DNA of 64,000 nt from Afipia sp. GAS231 (GCF_900103365.1 NZ_LT629703.1:5752501-5816500); one strand, 5' to 3'. Shown: positions 7,789 to 17,140, numbered from the stretch's first letter. Numbers and translations: made by a program. The notes: a model not told the origin generated them from the sequence alone.

Positions 7789-9069
7789 ATGACCGGATTT
7801 TCACGCCGTGACTTTCTGAGCCTGAGTGGATCGGCGGCGGTGGCCGCGATGGCCGGCCCGGCCGGCGCCGCGATGGGACCGAACGACAAGTTCGACCTCG
7901 TGATCAAGGGCGGCGACGTGCTCGACCCCAGCCAGTCGCTGCGCGGCAAGCGTGACATCGGCATTCGCTGGGGCGTGATCGAGGCGATCGAAAACGAAAT
8001 TCCGGCGGCCCGCATTTCGAAGTCGATCGACGCTTCGGGCAAATTGGTGACGCCCGGGCTGATCGACCTGCATTGCCATGTGTACCCCTACGGCTCCGCG
8101 ATCGGCATTCCCGCCGACGAGCTGGTGCAGTTTCAGGGCACCACCACGGTGGTGTCGGCGGGCGACGCCGGCGTCAATAACCTCGCCGCGCTGCGCCGCT
8201 ACATCGTGGCGCAATCAAGGGCGCGGATTTACGCCTTCGTCCACATCGCCAACAACGGCTTGTCGGCGTTCCCGATTGCCGAACTTTACAACATCGACAA
8301 TGCGCAAGTCGAAGCCTGCGCCATGGCGCTCGCCGAAAATCCGGATTTTCTGATCGGCGTCAAGGTGCGGATGTCGGAGAACATCATCTACAAGCACGGC
8401 CTCGAGCCGCTGAAGCGCGGCATCCAGGCCTGCGAGATGTGCGGGTGGCCGGCCAAGATGATGGTGCATATCGGCGGCGTCGAGACCAAGGAGCTGATGT
8501 CAGAGATACTCGACCTGTTGCGGCCCGGCGACGTGCTGACCCATGCCTATTCCGGCGCCCCCAACAATGCCGGTGCGTTCACCAACATCGTGCAGGACGG
8601 CAAGCTGCTGCCGGCGGCACTCGCCGCCAAGCAGCGCGGCGTCATTTTCGATGTCGGCCATGGTGGTGGCAGTTTCGATTTCACGGTGGCGGAAGTGGCG
8701 ATCCCCGGCGGCTGCACGCCGGACACGATCTCGTCCGACCTCCACGTCTTCTCCGGCAATTCGCCCGGGGTGCCCTATCTGCCGAACGTGATGAGCAAGT
8801 TCATGGCGCTGGGCTTCTCGCTGGAGCAGGTGGTGACGATGGCGACCACGGCGCCGGCCAAGATCATCAACCGCGCGCCCAAAATCGGCACGCTGCAGAT
8901 CGGCGCCCCCGGCGATGTCGCCATCATGGATCTGGTGGAAGGGCCGGTCTCGTTCGTCGACACCCGCAACAACAAGCGCGATGGCAAGGCTTTGCTGAAA
9001 CCCGTGCAGACCGTGATCAACGGCGTGCCGTTCGGCCGGCCCTATCAGTCGCCGTTCGCGGTGCGGTAG
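7789..9069 (+). CDS. Amidohydrolase/deacetylase family metallohydrolase, Tat-exported
   Basis: 426-residue member of the amidohydrolase superfamily (dihydroorotase/D-aminoacylase-like branch). Residues 5-12 are a textbook Tat motif (SRRDFLSL) followed by an Ala-rich core and the likely cleavage region GPAGAA, so the enzyme should act in the periplasm. Metal ligands: HCH in DLHCHVYPYG, a Lys for carbamylation in GVKVRMSEN, His in MMVHIGG and THAYSG, and Asp in SSDLHVFS. The ATG at 7789 follows AGGGGGA and gives the Tat signal at once, so longer starts are unlikely. Monocistronic. The substrate (N-acyl amino acid, hydantoin-like or cyclic amide) cannot be told. Confidence 0.9.
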   Translation: MTGFSRRDFLSLSGSAAVAAMAGPAGAAMGPNDKFDLVIKGGDVLDPSQSLRGKRDIGIRWGVIEAIENEIPAARISKSIDASGKLVTPGLIDLHCHVYPYGSAIGIPADELVQFQGTTTVVSAGDAGVNNLAALRRYIVAQSRARIYAFVHIANNGLSAFPIAELYNIDNAQVEACAMALAENPDFLIGVKVRMSENIIYKHGLEPLKRGIQACEMCGWPAKMMVHIGGVETKELMSEILDLLRPGDVLTHAYSGAPNNAGAFTNIVQDGKLLPAALAAKQRGVIFDVGHGGGSFDFTVAEVAIPGGCTPDTISSDLHVFSGNSPGVPYLPNVMSKFMALGFSLEQVVTMATTAPAKIINRAPKIGTLQIGAPGDVAIMDLVEGPVSFVDTRNNKRDGKALLKPVQTVINGVPFGRPYQSPFAVR

Positions 9070-9163
9070 AAGGCGAGGGCAACCGGACTTCGACGGATCA
9101 TTTGATCCCGATCAATGCGGGACCCGGCTTGCCTTGCGACGGTCACCGTCGAAAGGGTGGAGC

Positions 9164-9439
9164 GTGGTGCGTAGCGTGTCCTATACCGAGCAGCCATTGG
9201 ACGGTCGCGAACGGGCGATCCCCGATGCCGATCTCGACCGTCTGGCCTATGAAACCGAATTTCTCGCGCAACTCGGAGGCCGGGTGCGCGAGATGCGCGC
9301 CGTTCACGGCATGTCGCGTCGCGAACTGTCGCGCCGCTGCGGTCTTTCCGAACGCTACGTGGCCATGATCGAGGCCGGCAAGGGCAACGTGTCGATCGTG
9401 CGGCTGTTGCGGATCGCTTTAGTGTTTCGCTGCACGTAG
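9164..9439 (+). pseudogene. Truncated, frameshifted HTH regulator of the BzdR/BoxR type
   Basis: The reading frame (GTG at 9164, GGTGGAG upstream) gives 91 residues with one XRE-type helix-turn-helix: GRVREMRAVHGMSRRELS, GLSERYVAMIEAG, GNVSIVRLLRIA. This is the N-terminal pattern of benzoate-pathway regulators (BzdR/BoxR) that carry a shikimate-kinase-like C-terminal domain of about 180 residues. Here the frame runs into a stop right after RIA. Shifting frame near 9418 restores FSVSLHVAD, which fits the next helix, but then the sequence meets the 3' end of the EamA gene. I read it as a decayed remnant. A short free-standing HTH protein remains possible. Confidence 0.6.
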
Positions 9440-9443
9440 CGGA

Positions 9444-10322
9444 TCAGGCGGCCTGTTTCTGCTCGCGGTTATCACCAATGATGTCGGCGATCACGGCGCC
9501 CATCACCAGCGCGCCGCCGATCAGAGCCCGGGAGGATGGGGCCTCCTGGAACGCCAGCCACACCCAGAACGGCATCAGCGGCGTCTCGAGCGTGGCGATC
9601 AAAGCGGCCTGGCTGGAGGGCAGCAGGCGCGAGCCCAGCATGTACAGCGACAGGCCGAGCGCGACCTGGCAGAACCCGAACATCGCGAAAATGAAGATGT
9701 CGTGGGCCGTAACCGTGGCAATCCCGTGCGCGAAGGGAATGCTGACGACGCAGCCCAGGATGTTCGACAGCGCCGCAGCCGCGACCATCGATGTGTTCCG
9801 GTGCTGCCGGACGATGACCGTCATCACGGCAATCGCGACGGTCATGATGACGGCCAGCGTGAGGCCGAGAAAGTCGGAGCCGGGCTGAGCGCCGCCGACA
9901 ATGATGGCGATGCCGACGAGCGCGACGATACTGGCCAGCGTGGTCCGCAGCCGCGGCACTTCCTTGAGCCAGACCCACGCGAGCGCGGCGGTGACGAACG
10001 GTCCGGTTGCGATGATGATCGCGACGTTCGATACGCTTGTCAGTTGCAGGGAAGGGATGAAGCACACCATGCCCAGCGTCGAGAGCGACGCGACCAGCCA
10101 GCCGGTCCTGTCCATGCGGGTGAAATCGCGCAGGCCGGCGCGGCCCTGCAGCAGGAACAGAATGGCGGCGATCATCGCGGCGCCGAACAGGCCGCGCCAG
10201 AACAGGATGGTCCAGGAGTCGAACGGCAGCAGCCGCGTGAAGAACGGCGCGGTGCTCCACGCGATCGCCGCCGCGACGACAAGGGTGATCCCCTTGCGAT
10301 GCTGCGATTGCGCCCCGGCCAT
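9444..10322 (-). CDS. EamA family transporter (DMT superfamily)
   Basis: 292-residue inner-membrane protein with about ten hydrophobic helices arranged as two EamA repeats, the pattern of drug/metabolite exporters. Helices are evident from the start (GITLVVAAAIAWSTAPF) to the end (LIGGALVMGAVIADII). The ATG at 10322 begins close to the first helix as expected. Its 3' end comes within 5 bases of the decayed HTH regulator on the opposite strand, suggesting that a rearrangement there removed the regulator's C-terminal part. Substrate unknown; family members export amino acids and other metabolites. Confidence 0.9.
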   Translation of the reverse strand: MAGAQSQHRKGITLVVAAAIAWSTAPFFTRLLPFDSWTILFWRGLFGAAMIAAILFLLQGRAGLRDFTRMDRTGWLVASLSTLGMVCFIPSLQLTSVSNVAIIIATGPFVTAALAWVWLKEVPRLRTTLASIVALVGIAIIVGGAQPGSDFLGLTLAVIMTVAIAVMTVIVRQHRNTSMVAAAALSNILGCVVSIPFAHGIATVTAHDIFIFAMFGFCQVALGLSLYMLGSRLLPSSQAALIATLETPLMPFWVWLAFQEAPSSRALIGGALVMGAVIADIIGDNREQKQAA

Positions 10323-10379
10323 TCCACTGATCCTGCTGATTGCCGGGTATGCTACCGCTGAAACCGCCTGAGGCTATGT

Positions 10380-11618
10380 CTACGCCCGCTTCTCCACATT
10401 GGAACTGCGCTCGGGTACGCCGAACTCCCTACGGCAGACCTCGGCGAGCACGGCGACGCCCTCGCGGATCTGTTCGTGCGAGGGGCTGGCAAAGCACAGC
10501 CGCAACCGGCTGCCGGAATAGGCCTTGTCGGTCGACCATTCCGGCCCCGGATTGATGGCGACGCCGGCGGCGAGTGCCGCCTGATACAGTTTCAGCGTAT
10601 CGACATTGTCGGGCAGTTTGACCCACAGGAAGATGCCGCCCTTGGGGTCCTCGAATTCCGCTGAAGTGCCGAACTGCTCGTTGAGCGCCTCCATCAGCGT
10701 ATCGAGCTTGGCGCGCAGGCCGCGGGTCAGCTTCGGCACATGGCTGGAGAAATGCGGTGTGCAATATTCCGCCAGCACCATCTGCTCCAGCGCGCCGGAG
10801 CCGGCGTCGGTCTTCAGCGCCAGCATCCGCGACATCATCGCCCAGGGCGCGACGATGAAGCCGACCCGCAGCGCCGGGGCAATCGATTTGGAAAATGAGC
10901 CGATGTGGATGACGTTGGCCTGCTGGCTCATGGCATAGATCGCCGGCGGCCGTTCGCCGGTCCAGATCAGGTCGGCGTAGCAATCGTCCTCGAAAATCGG
11001 CACGCCGTATTGCTGCGACAGTTTCAGCATCTCCGCGCGCCGCTGCTCCGGCATGATTGACCCGGTCGGGTTCTGCACGGTCGGGATGGTGTAGATGTAT
11101 TTCGGCGTGATGCCGCGGGCTTTGTGGTCGGCCAGCGCCGCCGCCAGTGCGTCCATCCGCATGCCCTGGTCGTCGAGGGGAATGCCGACCGCCTTGACGC
11201 CAAGCCGCGTCAGCCGGTTGATCGCGCCCTGATAGCTTTCCTGCTCGATCAGCACGGTATCGCCGCGCGCCAGCAAGGTCTGGTTGACGAGATCGAGCGC
11301 CTGCAGCGAGCCCGACACGATCATGATGTCGTCGGCGGCACAGCTAATGCCGGCGTCGCGCTTCAGCTTGGTGGTCAGGAATTCCCGCAGCGGACGATAG
11401 CCCTGCGGGCCACTCGCCAGACCATAGGTCGCGAGCGTCTTGCCCTCGCGCCGGAGCACGGCGTTGACCGCATCGATCAGGCCCTCGACCGGCACCTGGT
11501 CGGGATCGTTGTTGCCGCCGACGAAGCTGTATTTGGCAAGGCCCGTCCACCGCGCCGCCGGCGCCGGCAATCCGGCGGGCAACAGGTCTGCAAAATCGAA
11601 AGGTGCCGCGGTCGACAT
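10380..11618 (-). CDS. PLP-dependent aminotransferase (2-aminoadipate/LysN-like, class I/II fold)
   Basis: 412-residue fold-type I aminotransferase. The pyridoxal-phosphate lysine is in GSFSKSIAPALRVG. Also visible are the substrate/phosphate region (YGLASGPQGYRPLREFL), TVQNPTGSIM, EDDCYADL and the C-terminal Arg motif GSRLRLCFASPS. It has no N-terminal GntR domain, so it is a free enzyme and not a MocR regulator. GGGAGTG precedes the ATG at 11618. The neighbouring EamA exporter, same strand and 57 bases away, could be co-transcribed. Substrate class (aminoadipate, branched or aromatic amino acids) is inferred from family only. Confidence 0.9.
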   Translation of the reverse strand: MSTAAPFDFADLLPAGLPAPAARWTGLAKYSFVGGNNDPDQVPVEGLIDAVNAVLRREGKTLATYGLASGPQGYRPLREFLTTKLKRDAGISCAADDIMIVSGSLQALDLVNQTLLARGDTVLIEQESYQGAINRLTRLGVKAVGIPLDDQGMRMDALAAALADHKARGITPKYIYTIPTVQNPTGSIMPEQRRAEMLKLSQQYGVPIFEDDCYADLIWTGERPPAIYAMSQQANVIHIGSFSKSIAPALRVGFIVAPWAMMSRMLALKTDAGSGALEQMVLAEYCTPHFSSHVPKLTRGLRAKLDTLMEALNEQFGTSAEFEDPKGGIFLWVKLPDNVDTLKLYQAALAAGVAINPGPEWSTDKAYSGSRLRLCFASPSHEQIREGVAVLAEVCRREFGVPERSSNVEKRA

Positions 11619-11701
11619 GGATATTCACTCCCGTTTGTTTCTTGTTGAGAAAGCCGGTTGCTCCGGCCTTCCGGCTCGTTCTCATTCAGGTTTCTTGCAG
11701 A

Positions 11702-12241
11702 CTAGTTCTTGCCGACCAGCTTGATCGGGCGCCCCTGGCTGATGAAGGCATAATGCCCGGGGCCGACGCTGCCGACCATCAGCGCCTCGACCGCGGGTTC
11801 GGCGATCTCGCTGGTGGCCGCCCAGTCGACCACGAAATTGGCTCCGGTGCCGCCGCGCACATCGGTCGCGGCAATGAAGACCTCGATGGTCGAGAACGGT
11901 TTTAGCGCCACCGGCGTCTTGAGGTAGCTTTCCACCATTTTCCCGGATGTGTCGAAATAGGCCACTCGCTTCAGCACCAGCGGCCTGGTCTCCGACGCGT
12001 TGTGAATGCTCAGCGTCACCGAAAAGTCGCCCCGCAGCCGGCCCGCGCTCATCGATACGCTGGAATAGACCGGCACGTAAAATGCTCCGGAAACGGAGAG
12101 ATTTTCCGCCGGCAAAGCGGTGAGGGAACCAGCGAAATTTTGCTCGACCGAGCCCGCAGCCTCGGCTCGGGCGGTCGAGGTATGGATCGACAGGGTGGCC
12201 AAAATCGCGAGAATAAAGCCCGCTGCGCGGATGTGACACAT
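11702..12241 (-). CDS. DUF3124 domain-containing exported protein
   Basis: 179 residues with a signal peptide (MCHIRAAGFILAILATLSI, cleavage near STARA) and a beta-rich domain matching the DUF3124 pattern: VPVYSSVSMSAG, FSVTLSIHNAS, YFDTSGKMVESYLKTPVAL and GGTGANFVVDWAA. The ATG at 12241 is chosen because it gives the signal peptide directly. An in-frame start at 12334 would add 31 unlikely residues overlapping the antiporter start. The gene is divergent from the antiporter gene, with 58 bases between the two starts, so their promoters overlap. Function of DUF3124 is unknown. Confidence 0.85.
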   Translation of the reverse strand: MCHIRAAGFILAILATLSIHTSTARAEAAGSVEQNFAGSLTALPAENLSVSGAFYVPVYSSVSMSAGRLRGDFSVTLSIHNASETRPLVLKRVAYFDTSGKMVESYLKTPVALKPFSTIEVFIAATDVRGGTGANFVVDWAATSEIAEPAVEALMVGSVGPGHYAFISQGRPIKLVGKN

Positions 12242-12299
12242 TGCTCGTTTGATCCCGGCGCGGGGACCTCTAGGTTGCGGGCAGGAAAAGTCCGGAATT

Positions 12300-14027
12300 A
12301 TGCACGAACTCATTGGCGATATCACCTTATGCATCCTGTTCGCCTGGGTGCTCGGCCTGCTGGCCCATTTTTCCCGGCAGCCGCTGATCCTGGCCTACCT
12401 TATCGCCGGGTTTTTCATTGGTCCATTCGGCATGGGCTGGGTCAAGTCCCAGGAATCGATCAGCGTCATTTCCGAACTCGGCCTGATCTTCATGCTGTTC
12501 ATGATCGGGCTCGAAATCGACCTCAAAAAGATCGTGCGCGCCGGCAAGGTCATCCTGTTTGCCGCGGGCGGACAGTTGATCGGCGGCTGCCTGCTCGGGA
12601 TGCTGTTCTTCCTTGGGATCGGGTTGTCGATGGGGAGCGGCCATTTCGATGCGCTGTATCTCTGCGTCGCCTGCGCGCTGTCCTCTACGGTCATCATCGT
12701 CAAGGTGCTGTACGAGAAGCGCGAGCTCGATACCCTGCCAGGGCGCATCACGCTCGGCGTGCTGGTGCTGCAGGACATCTTTGCGATTCTGTTCCTGGCG
12801 GTGCAGCCGAGCCTCGACAATCTGCAGGTAAGCGTGATCCTGCTGTCGATCGGCCGGGTCGGGGTGCTGGTGGCGACTGCGCTGGTGCTGAGCCGCTATG
12901 TGCTGCCGCGGCTGTTCCACCAGATCGCGCGCCGGCCGGAACTGATTCTGCTGGGCGCGCTGGCCTGGTGCTTCCTGATCGGCGAGATCGCCGAACGGCT
13001 GCATCTGTCGCGCGAAATGGGCTCGCTGGTGGCGGGCGTCTCATTGTCTACCTTTCCCTATGCGCTCGACGTTACCGCCAAGGTGACGACGCTGCGCGAT
13101 TTCTTCATCACGCTGTTCTTTGTTGCGCTCGGCATGACCATTCCCATTCCCGGACTGTCCGTGATCGGGATGGCGCTATTGATCGCCGCTTTCACGGTGG
13201 TCAGCCGCGTGGTGACGACGTTCACGCCGCTGTACCTGATGAAGCAGGGTCTGCGCGCCAGCCTGCTGCCGGCGATCAACCTGGCGCAGATATCGGAGTT
13301 CTCGCTGGTCGTGATCCAGACCGGCGTGGCCGCCAACCATATCTCGACCGCGACGTCGAGTGCGGCATCGTTTGCCTTCGTGCTGCTGGCGGTGTTGAGC
13401 ACGTTCGTGATGGCGCGCAGCGATCAGGTCACGCGCGGCCTGATCGGTCCGTTGAAACGGATCGGGCTGCGCGATCTCGACGACGGCCACGACGCCGATG
13501 CCGGACATCAGGGGGGACACGGCGAGGCGCGGCGGATCGTCATCCTTGGATTCTTCCGCGCCGCCAGTGCGCTGTTGAGCGAGATCGAGATTCGCAATCC
13601 AGCCGTCCTCGAGCAGATCACGGTGATCGACTTCAATCCGGTCGTGTTCCGGACATTGACGGACCGCGGCATGCATGTGGTCTATGGCGATATCAGCAAC
13701 GTCGATACCTTGCTGCATGCCGGCGTAGCCAGGTCCGAACTGATCATCCTCAGCATCCCGAACTCGCTGTTGAAGGGCGCCGACAACGAAAAACTGGTCC
13801 GGCACGTCCGTTCGCTCAACCCGACCGCCAAAATCGTCGCAACCGCGGAGTTGTTGTCCGACGTCAACGATCTCTACGAGGCCGGCGCCGATTACGTCAC
13901 GGTGACGCGGCTCAGCGATGCCCACCAGTTGTACAAGGTGATCGAGGCCGCCCAGGCGGGCTTGCTGGAGGACCGGCGCGCGGAGACCGATGCGCTGCTC
14001 AGCGAGCGTCGCGAGGTGCTGCCGTAG
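12300..14027 (+). CDS. Kef/Ybal-type monovalent cation:proton antiporter (CPA2) with TrkA-N domain
   Basis: 575-residue inner-membrane antiporter. Residues about 1-385 hold some twelve membrane helices of the Na+/H+ exchanger fold (ACALSSTVIIVKVL and GVLVLQDIFAILFL are the hallmark helices). About 420-545 form a cytosolic Rossmann TrkA-N domain (IVILGFFRAASALL, ITVIDFNPVVFRTL, HVVYGDISNVDTL). The usual GxGxxG dinucleotide motif is changed to GFFRAAS, so nucleotide gating may be altered. AGGAAA lies upstream of the ATG at 12300; an in-frame start at 12249 lacks a ribosome site. Probable role: K+/H+ exchange in pH or electrophile stress. Confidence 0.9.
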   Translation: MHELIGDITLCILFAWVLGLLAHFSRQPLILAYLIAGFFIGPFGMGWVKSQESISVISELGLIFMLFMIGLEIDLKKIVRAGKVILFAAGGQLIGGCLLGMLFFLGIGLSMGSGHFDALYLCVACALSSTVIIVKVLYEKRELDTLPGRITLGVLVLQDIFAILFLAVQPSLDNLQVSVILLSIGRVGVLVATALVLSRYVLPRLFHQIARRPELILLGALAWCFLIGEIAERLHLSREMGSLVAGVSLSTFPYALDVTAKVTTLRDFFITLFFVALGMTIPIPGLSVIGMALLIAAFTVVSRVVTTFTPLYLMKQGLRASLLPAINLAQISEFSLVVIQTGVAANHISTATSSAASFAFVLLAVLSTFVMARSDQVTRGLIGPLKRIGLRDLDDGHDADAGHQGGHGEARRIVILGFFRAASALLSEIEIRNPAVLEQITVIDFNPVVFRTLTDRGMHVVYGDISNVDTLLHAGVARSELIILSIPNSLLKGADNEKLVRHVRSLNPTAKIVATAELLSDVNDLYEAGADYVTVTRLSDAHQLYKVIEAAQAGLLEDRRAETDALLSERREVLP

Positions 14028-14029
14028 GC

Positions 14030-14386
14030 CTACAGACTGCTTTCCTGCGCCATCGCGTCGGCAAACGCCGCGCGGCGGCTGGAGCCGAGTCCGATGGTGT
14101 AGCCGTCAGGGGTGGCGCGGATCACCGCGCCGGTGCCGATCGTGGCGGACGCGCCCGGCTTGTTCTCGACGATCACCTTGACCTTGAGTTGCTTCTCCAG
14201 CAGCTCGGCATATTTGCGGCTGATCGGGTCGGTGGAGCCGCCCGGCGCGTAGGGGACGTAGAAAGTGATGTCCCAGGTCGGCCACTCGTCGGCGGCGTGG
14301 GAGGGCGGCGATAGTGCCGCGACGGCTGCCAGCAAAGCGATACCGGCCCATGCCATCAGACGGAAATTCGTTTGAAAACGCATCAT
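14030..14386 (-). pseudogene. Truncated tripartite tricarboxylate (Bug/TctC) substrate-binding protein
   Basis: 118 residues where the family has about 320. The start is intact: two Met codons, a signal peptide (MAWAGIALLAAVAALSPPSHA) and the first lobe of a Bug protein (DITFYVPYAPGGSTDPISRK, VIVENKPGASATIGTGAVI, TPDGYTIGLGSS). Right after GLGSS, homology stops and a 14-residue unrelated tail leads to a stop 3 bases from the antiporter gene. About two thirds of the protein is lost, so ligand binding is impossible. It was probably part of a TTT carboxylate importer whose membrane genes are not in the window. Confidence 0.75.
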
Positions 14387-14616
14387 GTTTCGACCCGACG
14401 CCTGCTTCTTGTTTTTATGGCTGGGACCATGGCGATTGGGACAGGACCTCGTCAATGATTTTTCCTGTCCGGCCCTGTCGCAGCATGTCCTTGCCGCCAG
14501 CCCTTATCCGCGACTTCCTGCCCTGCGTATTGGCGCTGGCGTAGGCCTTTTTGTCGCTGGCGCGGGCCTTAGAGTCCGGCTAATGCACTCCCTGCACCAA
14601 GCGAGACCTCAAGAAA

Positions 14617-15693
14617 ATGCCCGATACGATCCAGGAAGTTCTGCAAGCTTTTGCCAACGGCGAACTCGTCGTGGTCACCGATGACGAAGACCGGGAGGGC
14701 GAGGGCGACTTGATCGTCGCCGCCTCGCTCTGCACCGCCGAGAAGATGGCGTTCATCATCCGTCACACCTCAGGCATCGTCTGTGCGCCGATCACCCAGG
14801 ACGACGCCCGCCGGCTGCGGCTCGATCCGATGGTGGCGCACAACGATTCAAACCACACCACCGCCTTCACGGTCTCGATCGATTACAAGCCGGATGGCGG
14901 CACCGGCATCTCCGCGGACGAACGCGCGTCCTGCTGCCGCGCGCTCGCCAATCCGAATGCCGGCGCCAATGATTTTGCCCGGCCCGGCCACATCTTTCCG
15001 CTGATCGCCCGCGACGGCGGTGTGCTTTTGCGCTCGGGCCATACCGAAGCCGCGGTCGATCTCTGCAAGCTCTCCGGCCTGCCGCCGGTCGGCGTCATCA
15101 GCGAGTTGATGAACGACGACGGCACCGTGATGAAGGGCGAGCAGGTTGCCCAATTCGCCGCCGTCAACAAGCTCAAGCACGTCACAATCGCTGACATGAT
15201 CGCCTATCGCCAGGCGCGCGAGAAGCTGATCGAGCGGGTCGCGACCTTCACGACGGAAAGCCCGATCGGGCCGCTGCAGGGATATGCCTACCGCTCGCCG
15301 TTCGACGAGATCGCGCATGCCGCGTTCGTCTATAACGGCATCGGCGACGGCAAGAACGTCCTGACGCGGCTACACAAGCCCAACATCGTTAAGGACCTCT
15401 TCACGGGGCAGGCCCGGATGCAGGTCGTGCTCAACCACTTCAAGCAGGCCGGCCGCGGCGTGCTGGTTTACCTGCGCGATGGCGCCGCCGGGGTTCCGGT
15501 CGAGCCGGTCGGCGAGCAGAAATCGGCCGAAGCCGATCGCAACCGGCAATGGCGTGAAGTCGGCGTCGGCGCGCAGATCCTGCGCGATCTCGGCATTACC
15601 TCGATCCGGCATTTGACGTCCTCGGTACACGACTACAAGGGACTGTCCGGTTTCGGCATCGAGATCACCTCCAACGAGAAGCTGGAAGGTTGA
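14617..15693 (+). CDS. ribB: 3,4-dihydroxy-2-butanone-4-phosphate synthase with degenerate GTP cyclohydrolase II-like domain
   Basis: 358 residues. N-terminal half is the RibB enzyme (ribulose 5-phosphate to dihydroxybutanone phosphate, riboflavin pathway): DEDREGEGDLIVAA, HTSGIVCAPI, HTEAAVDLCKLSG and ISELMNDDGTVMKG carry the acidic Mg-binding and catalytic residues. The C-terminal half aligns in outline with RibA (ILRDLGITSIRHLTS), but I find no three-cysteine zinc site and little of the GTP-binding loop, so cyclohydrolase activity should be lost, as in so-called RibBX proteins. The ATG at 14617 has only a weak purine stretch. No FMN-riboswitch core is seen in the 230 bases upstream. Confidence 0.9.
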   Translation: MPDTIQEVLQAFANGELVVVTDDEDREGEGDLIVAASLCTAEKMAFIIRHTSGIVCAPITQDDARRLRLDPMVAHNDSNHTTAFTVSIDYKPDGGTGISADERASCCRALANPNAGANDFARPGHIFPLIARDGGVLLRSGHTEAAVDLCKLSGLPPVGVISELMNDDGTVMKGEQVAQFAAVNKLKHVTIADMIAYRQAREKLIERVATFTTESPIGPLQGYAYRSPFDEIAHAAFVYNGIGDGKNVLTRLHKPNIVKDLFTGQARMQVVLNHFKQAGRGVLVYLRDGAAGVPVEPVGEQKSAEADRNRQWREVGVGAQILRDLGITSIRHLTSSVHDYKGLSGFGIEITSNEKLEG

Positions 15694-15698
15694 ACGCT

Positions 15699-15801
15699 GT
15701 CATTCCGAGATGGTGCGTTAGCACCAGACCTCAGGGGTGCAATTGCACCCCTGAGGTTCGCTTCGCGCCCTCAGGTGCGCAATCGCGCACCGGGGAATGA
15801 C
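15699..15801. repeat. Intergenic palindromic repeat (GTCATTCC...GGAATGAC family), copy 1
   Basis: Ends are inverted (GTCATTCCG and GGGGAATGAC); inside are nested hairpins such as CAGGGGTGCAATTGCACCCC. Related copies at 18215-18328 and 31758-31836. Confidence 0.8.
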
Positions 15802-15882
15802 GACGGGAAAGATTTGCGATTCCGCCCATAGACCTTTAGTTTGGCGGCCAATTCCGCAAACGAAGATGCGAAAGGGATTTTC

Positions 15883-17097
15883 ATGAGCGTGCGCCCTCAG
15901 ACCAAGGACAAGCCGACTGCCGCCGGTTTCCAGTGGGACGATCCGTTCCTGCTCGACGAGCAGCTCACCGAAGACGAGCGCATGATCCGCGACACCGCGC
16001 GCGCGTATGCGCAGGACAAGCTGATGCCGCGCATCACCAAGGCCTACCTTGAAGAGAAGACCGACCGCGAGATCTTCAACGAGATGGGCGAGCTCGGCCT
16101 GATCGGCATCACGCTGCCGGAAGAATATGGCTGCGCCAATGCGAGCTACGTCGCCTATGGCCTGGTGGCCCGGGAGATCGAGCGCGTCGATTCCGGCTAT
16201 CGCTCGATGAATTCGGTGCAGTCGTCGCTGGTGATGTATCCGATCTACGCCTATGGCGACGAAACCCAGCGCAAGAAGTACCTGCCGAAACTCGCCACCG
16301 GCGAGTGGGTCGGCTGCTTCGGCCTGACCGAGCCGGACGCCGGTTCCGATCCCAACGGCATGAAGACCCGCGCCGAAAAGGTGTCGGATGGCTACAAGCT
16401 GACCGGCAGCAAGATGTGGATCTCCAACGCCCCGATCGCCGACGTGTTCGTCGTCTGGGCGAAATCGGCGGCGCATGACAACCAGATCCGCGGCTTCATC
16501 CTCGAGAAGGGCATGAAGGGCCTGTCGGCGCCGAAGATCGGCGGCAAGCTGTCGCTGCGGGCCTCCATCACCGGCGAGATCGTGATGGACGGCGTGGTGG
16601 TGCCGGAGAGCGCGCTGCTGCCCAACGTGTCCGGCCTGAAGGGCCCGTTCGGCTGCCTCAACCGCGCCCGCTACGGCATTTCCTGGGGCGTGCTCGGCGC
16701 CGCCGAGGACTGCATGCACCGCGCCCGCCAGTACACGCTCGACCGCAAGCAGTTCGGCCGCCCGCTGGCGGCAACCCAACTGGTGCAGAAGAAGCTCGCC
16801 GACATGGAGACCGAAATCGCGCTCGGCCTGCAGGCCTCATTGCGTGTTGGCCGCCTGATGGACGAGGGCAAGATGGCCCCGGAGATGATCTCGATCGTCA
16901 AGCGCAACAATTGCGGCAAGTCGCTCGACATCGCGCGGGTGTCGCGCGACATGCACGGCGGCAACGGCATCCAGATCGAATATCACGTAATGCGCCACAC
17001 CGCGAATTTGGAAACCGTGAACACCTATGAAGGCACCCACGACGTCCACGCCCTGATCCTGGGCCGGGCGATCACCGGCATTCAGGCGTTTTCGTAA
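15883..17097 (+). CDS. gcdH: Glutaryl-CoA dehydrogenase (acyl-CoA dehydrogenase family)
   Basis: 404-residue FAD enzyme that oxidises and decarboxylates glutaryl-CoA to crotonyl-CoA in lysine, tryptophan and aromatic-acid breakdown. Motifs: [18 protein letters not shown] (flavin and substrate binding), [33 protein letters not shown] and the C-terminal [15 protein letters not shown], with the Glu that serves as base in this subfamily. [12 protein letters not shown] is also characteristic of glutaryl-CoA dehydrogenase. The ATG at 15883 follows AAAGGGA. Flanked by palindromic repeats on both sides, so transcribed alone. Subfamily assignment is strong by motif resemblance. Confidence 0.93.
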   Translation: MSVRPQTKDKPTAAGFQWDDPFLLDEQLTEDERMIRDTARAYAQDKLMPRITKAYLEEKTDREIFNEMGELGLIGITLPEEYGCANASYVAYGLVAREIERVDSGYRSMNSVQSSLVMYPIYAYGDETQRKKYLPKLATGEWVGCFGLTEPDAGSDPNGMKTRAEKVSDGYKLTGSKMWISNAPIADVFVVWAKSAAHDNQIRGFILEKGMKGLSAPKIGGKLSLRASITGEIVMDGVVVPESALLPNVSGLKGPFGCLNRARYGISWGVLGAAEDCMHRARQYTLDRKQFGRPLAATQLVQKKLADMETEIALGLQASLRVGRLMDEGKMAPEMISIVKRNNCGKSLDIARVSRDMHGGNGIQIEYHVMRHTANLETVNTYEGTHDVHALILGRAITGIQAFS

Positions 17098-17140
17098 AAG
17101 CTGCTCCTCCGTGAGCCCCGGTCGTGGCCGCACCACACAC

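Noticed and set aside
14450..14616. FMN riboswitch ahead of ribB
   Set aside because: The conserved RFN core segments are not visible in this stretch.
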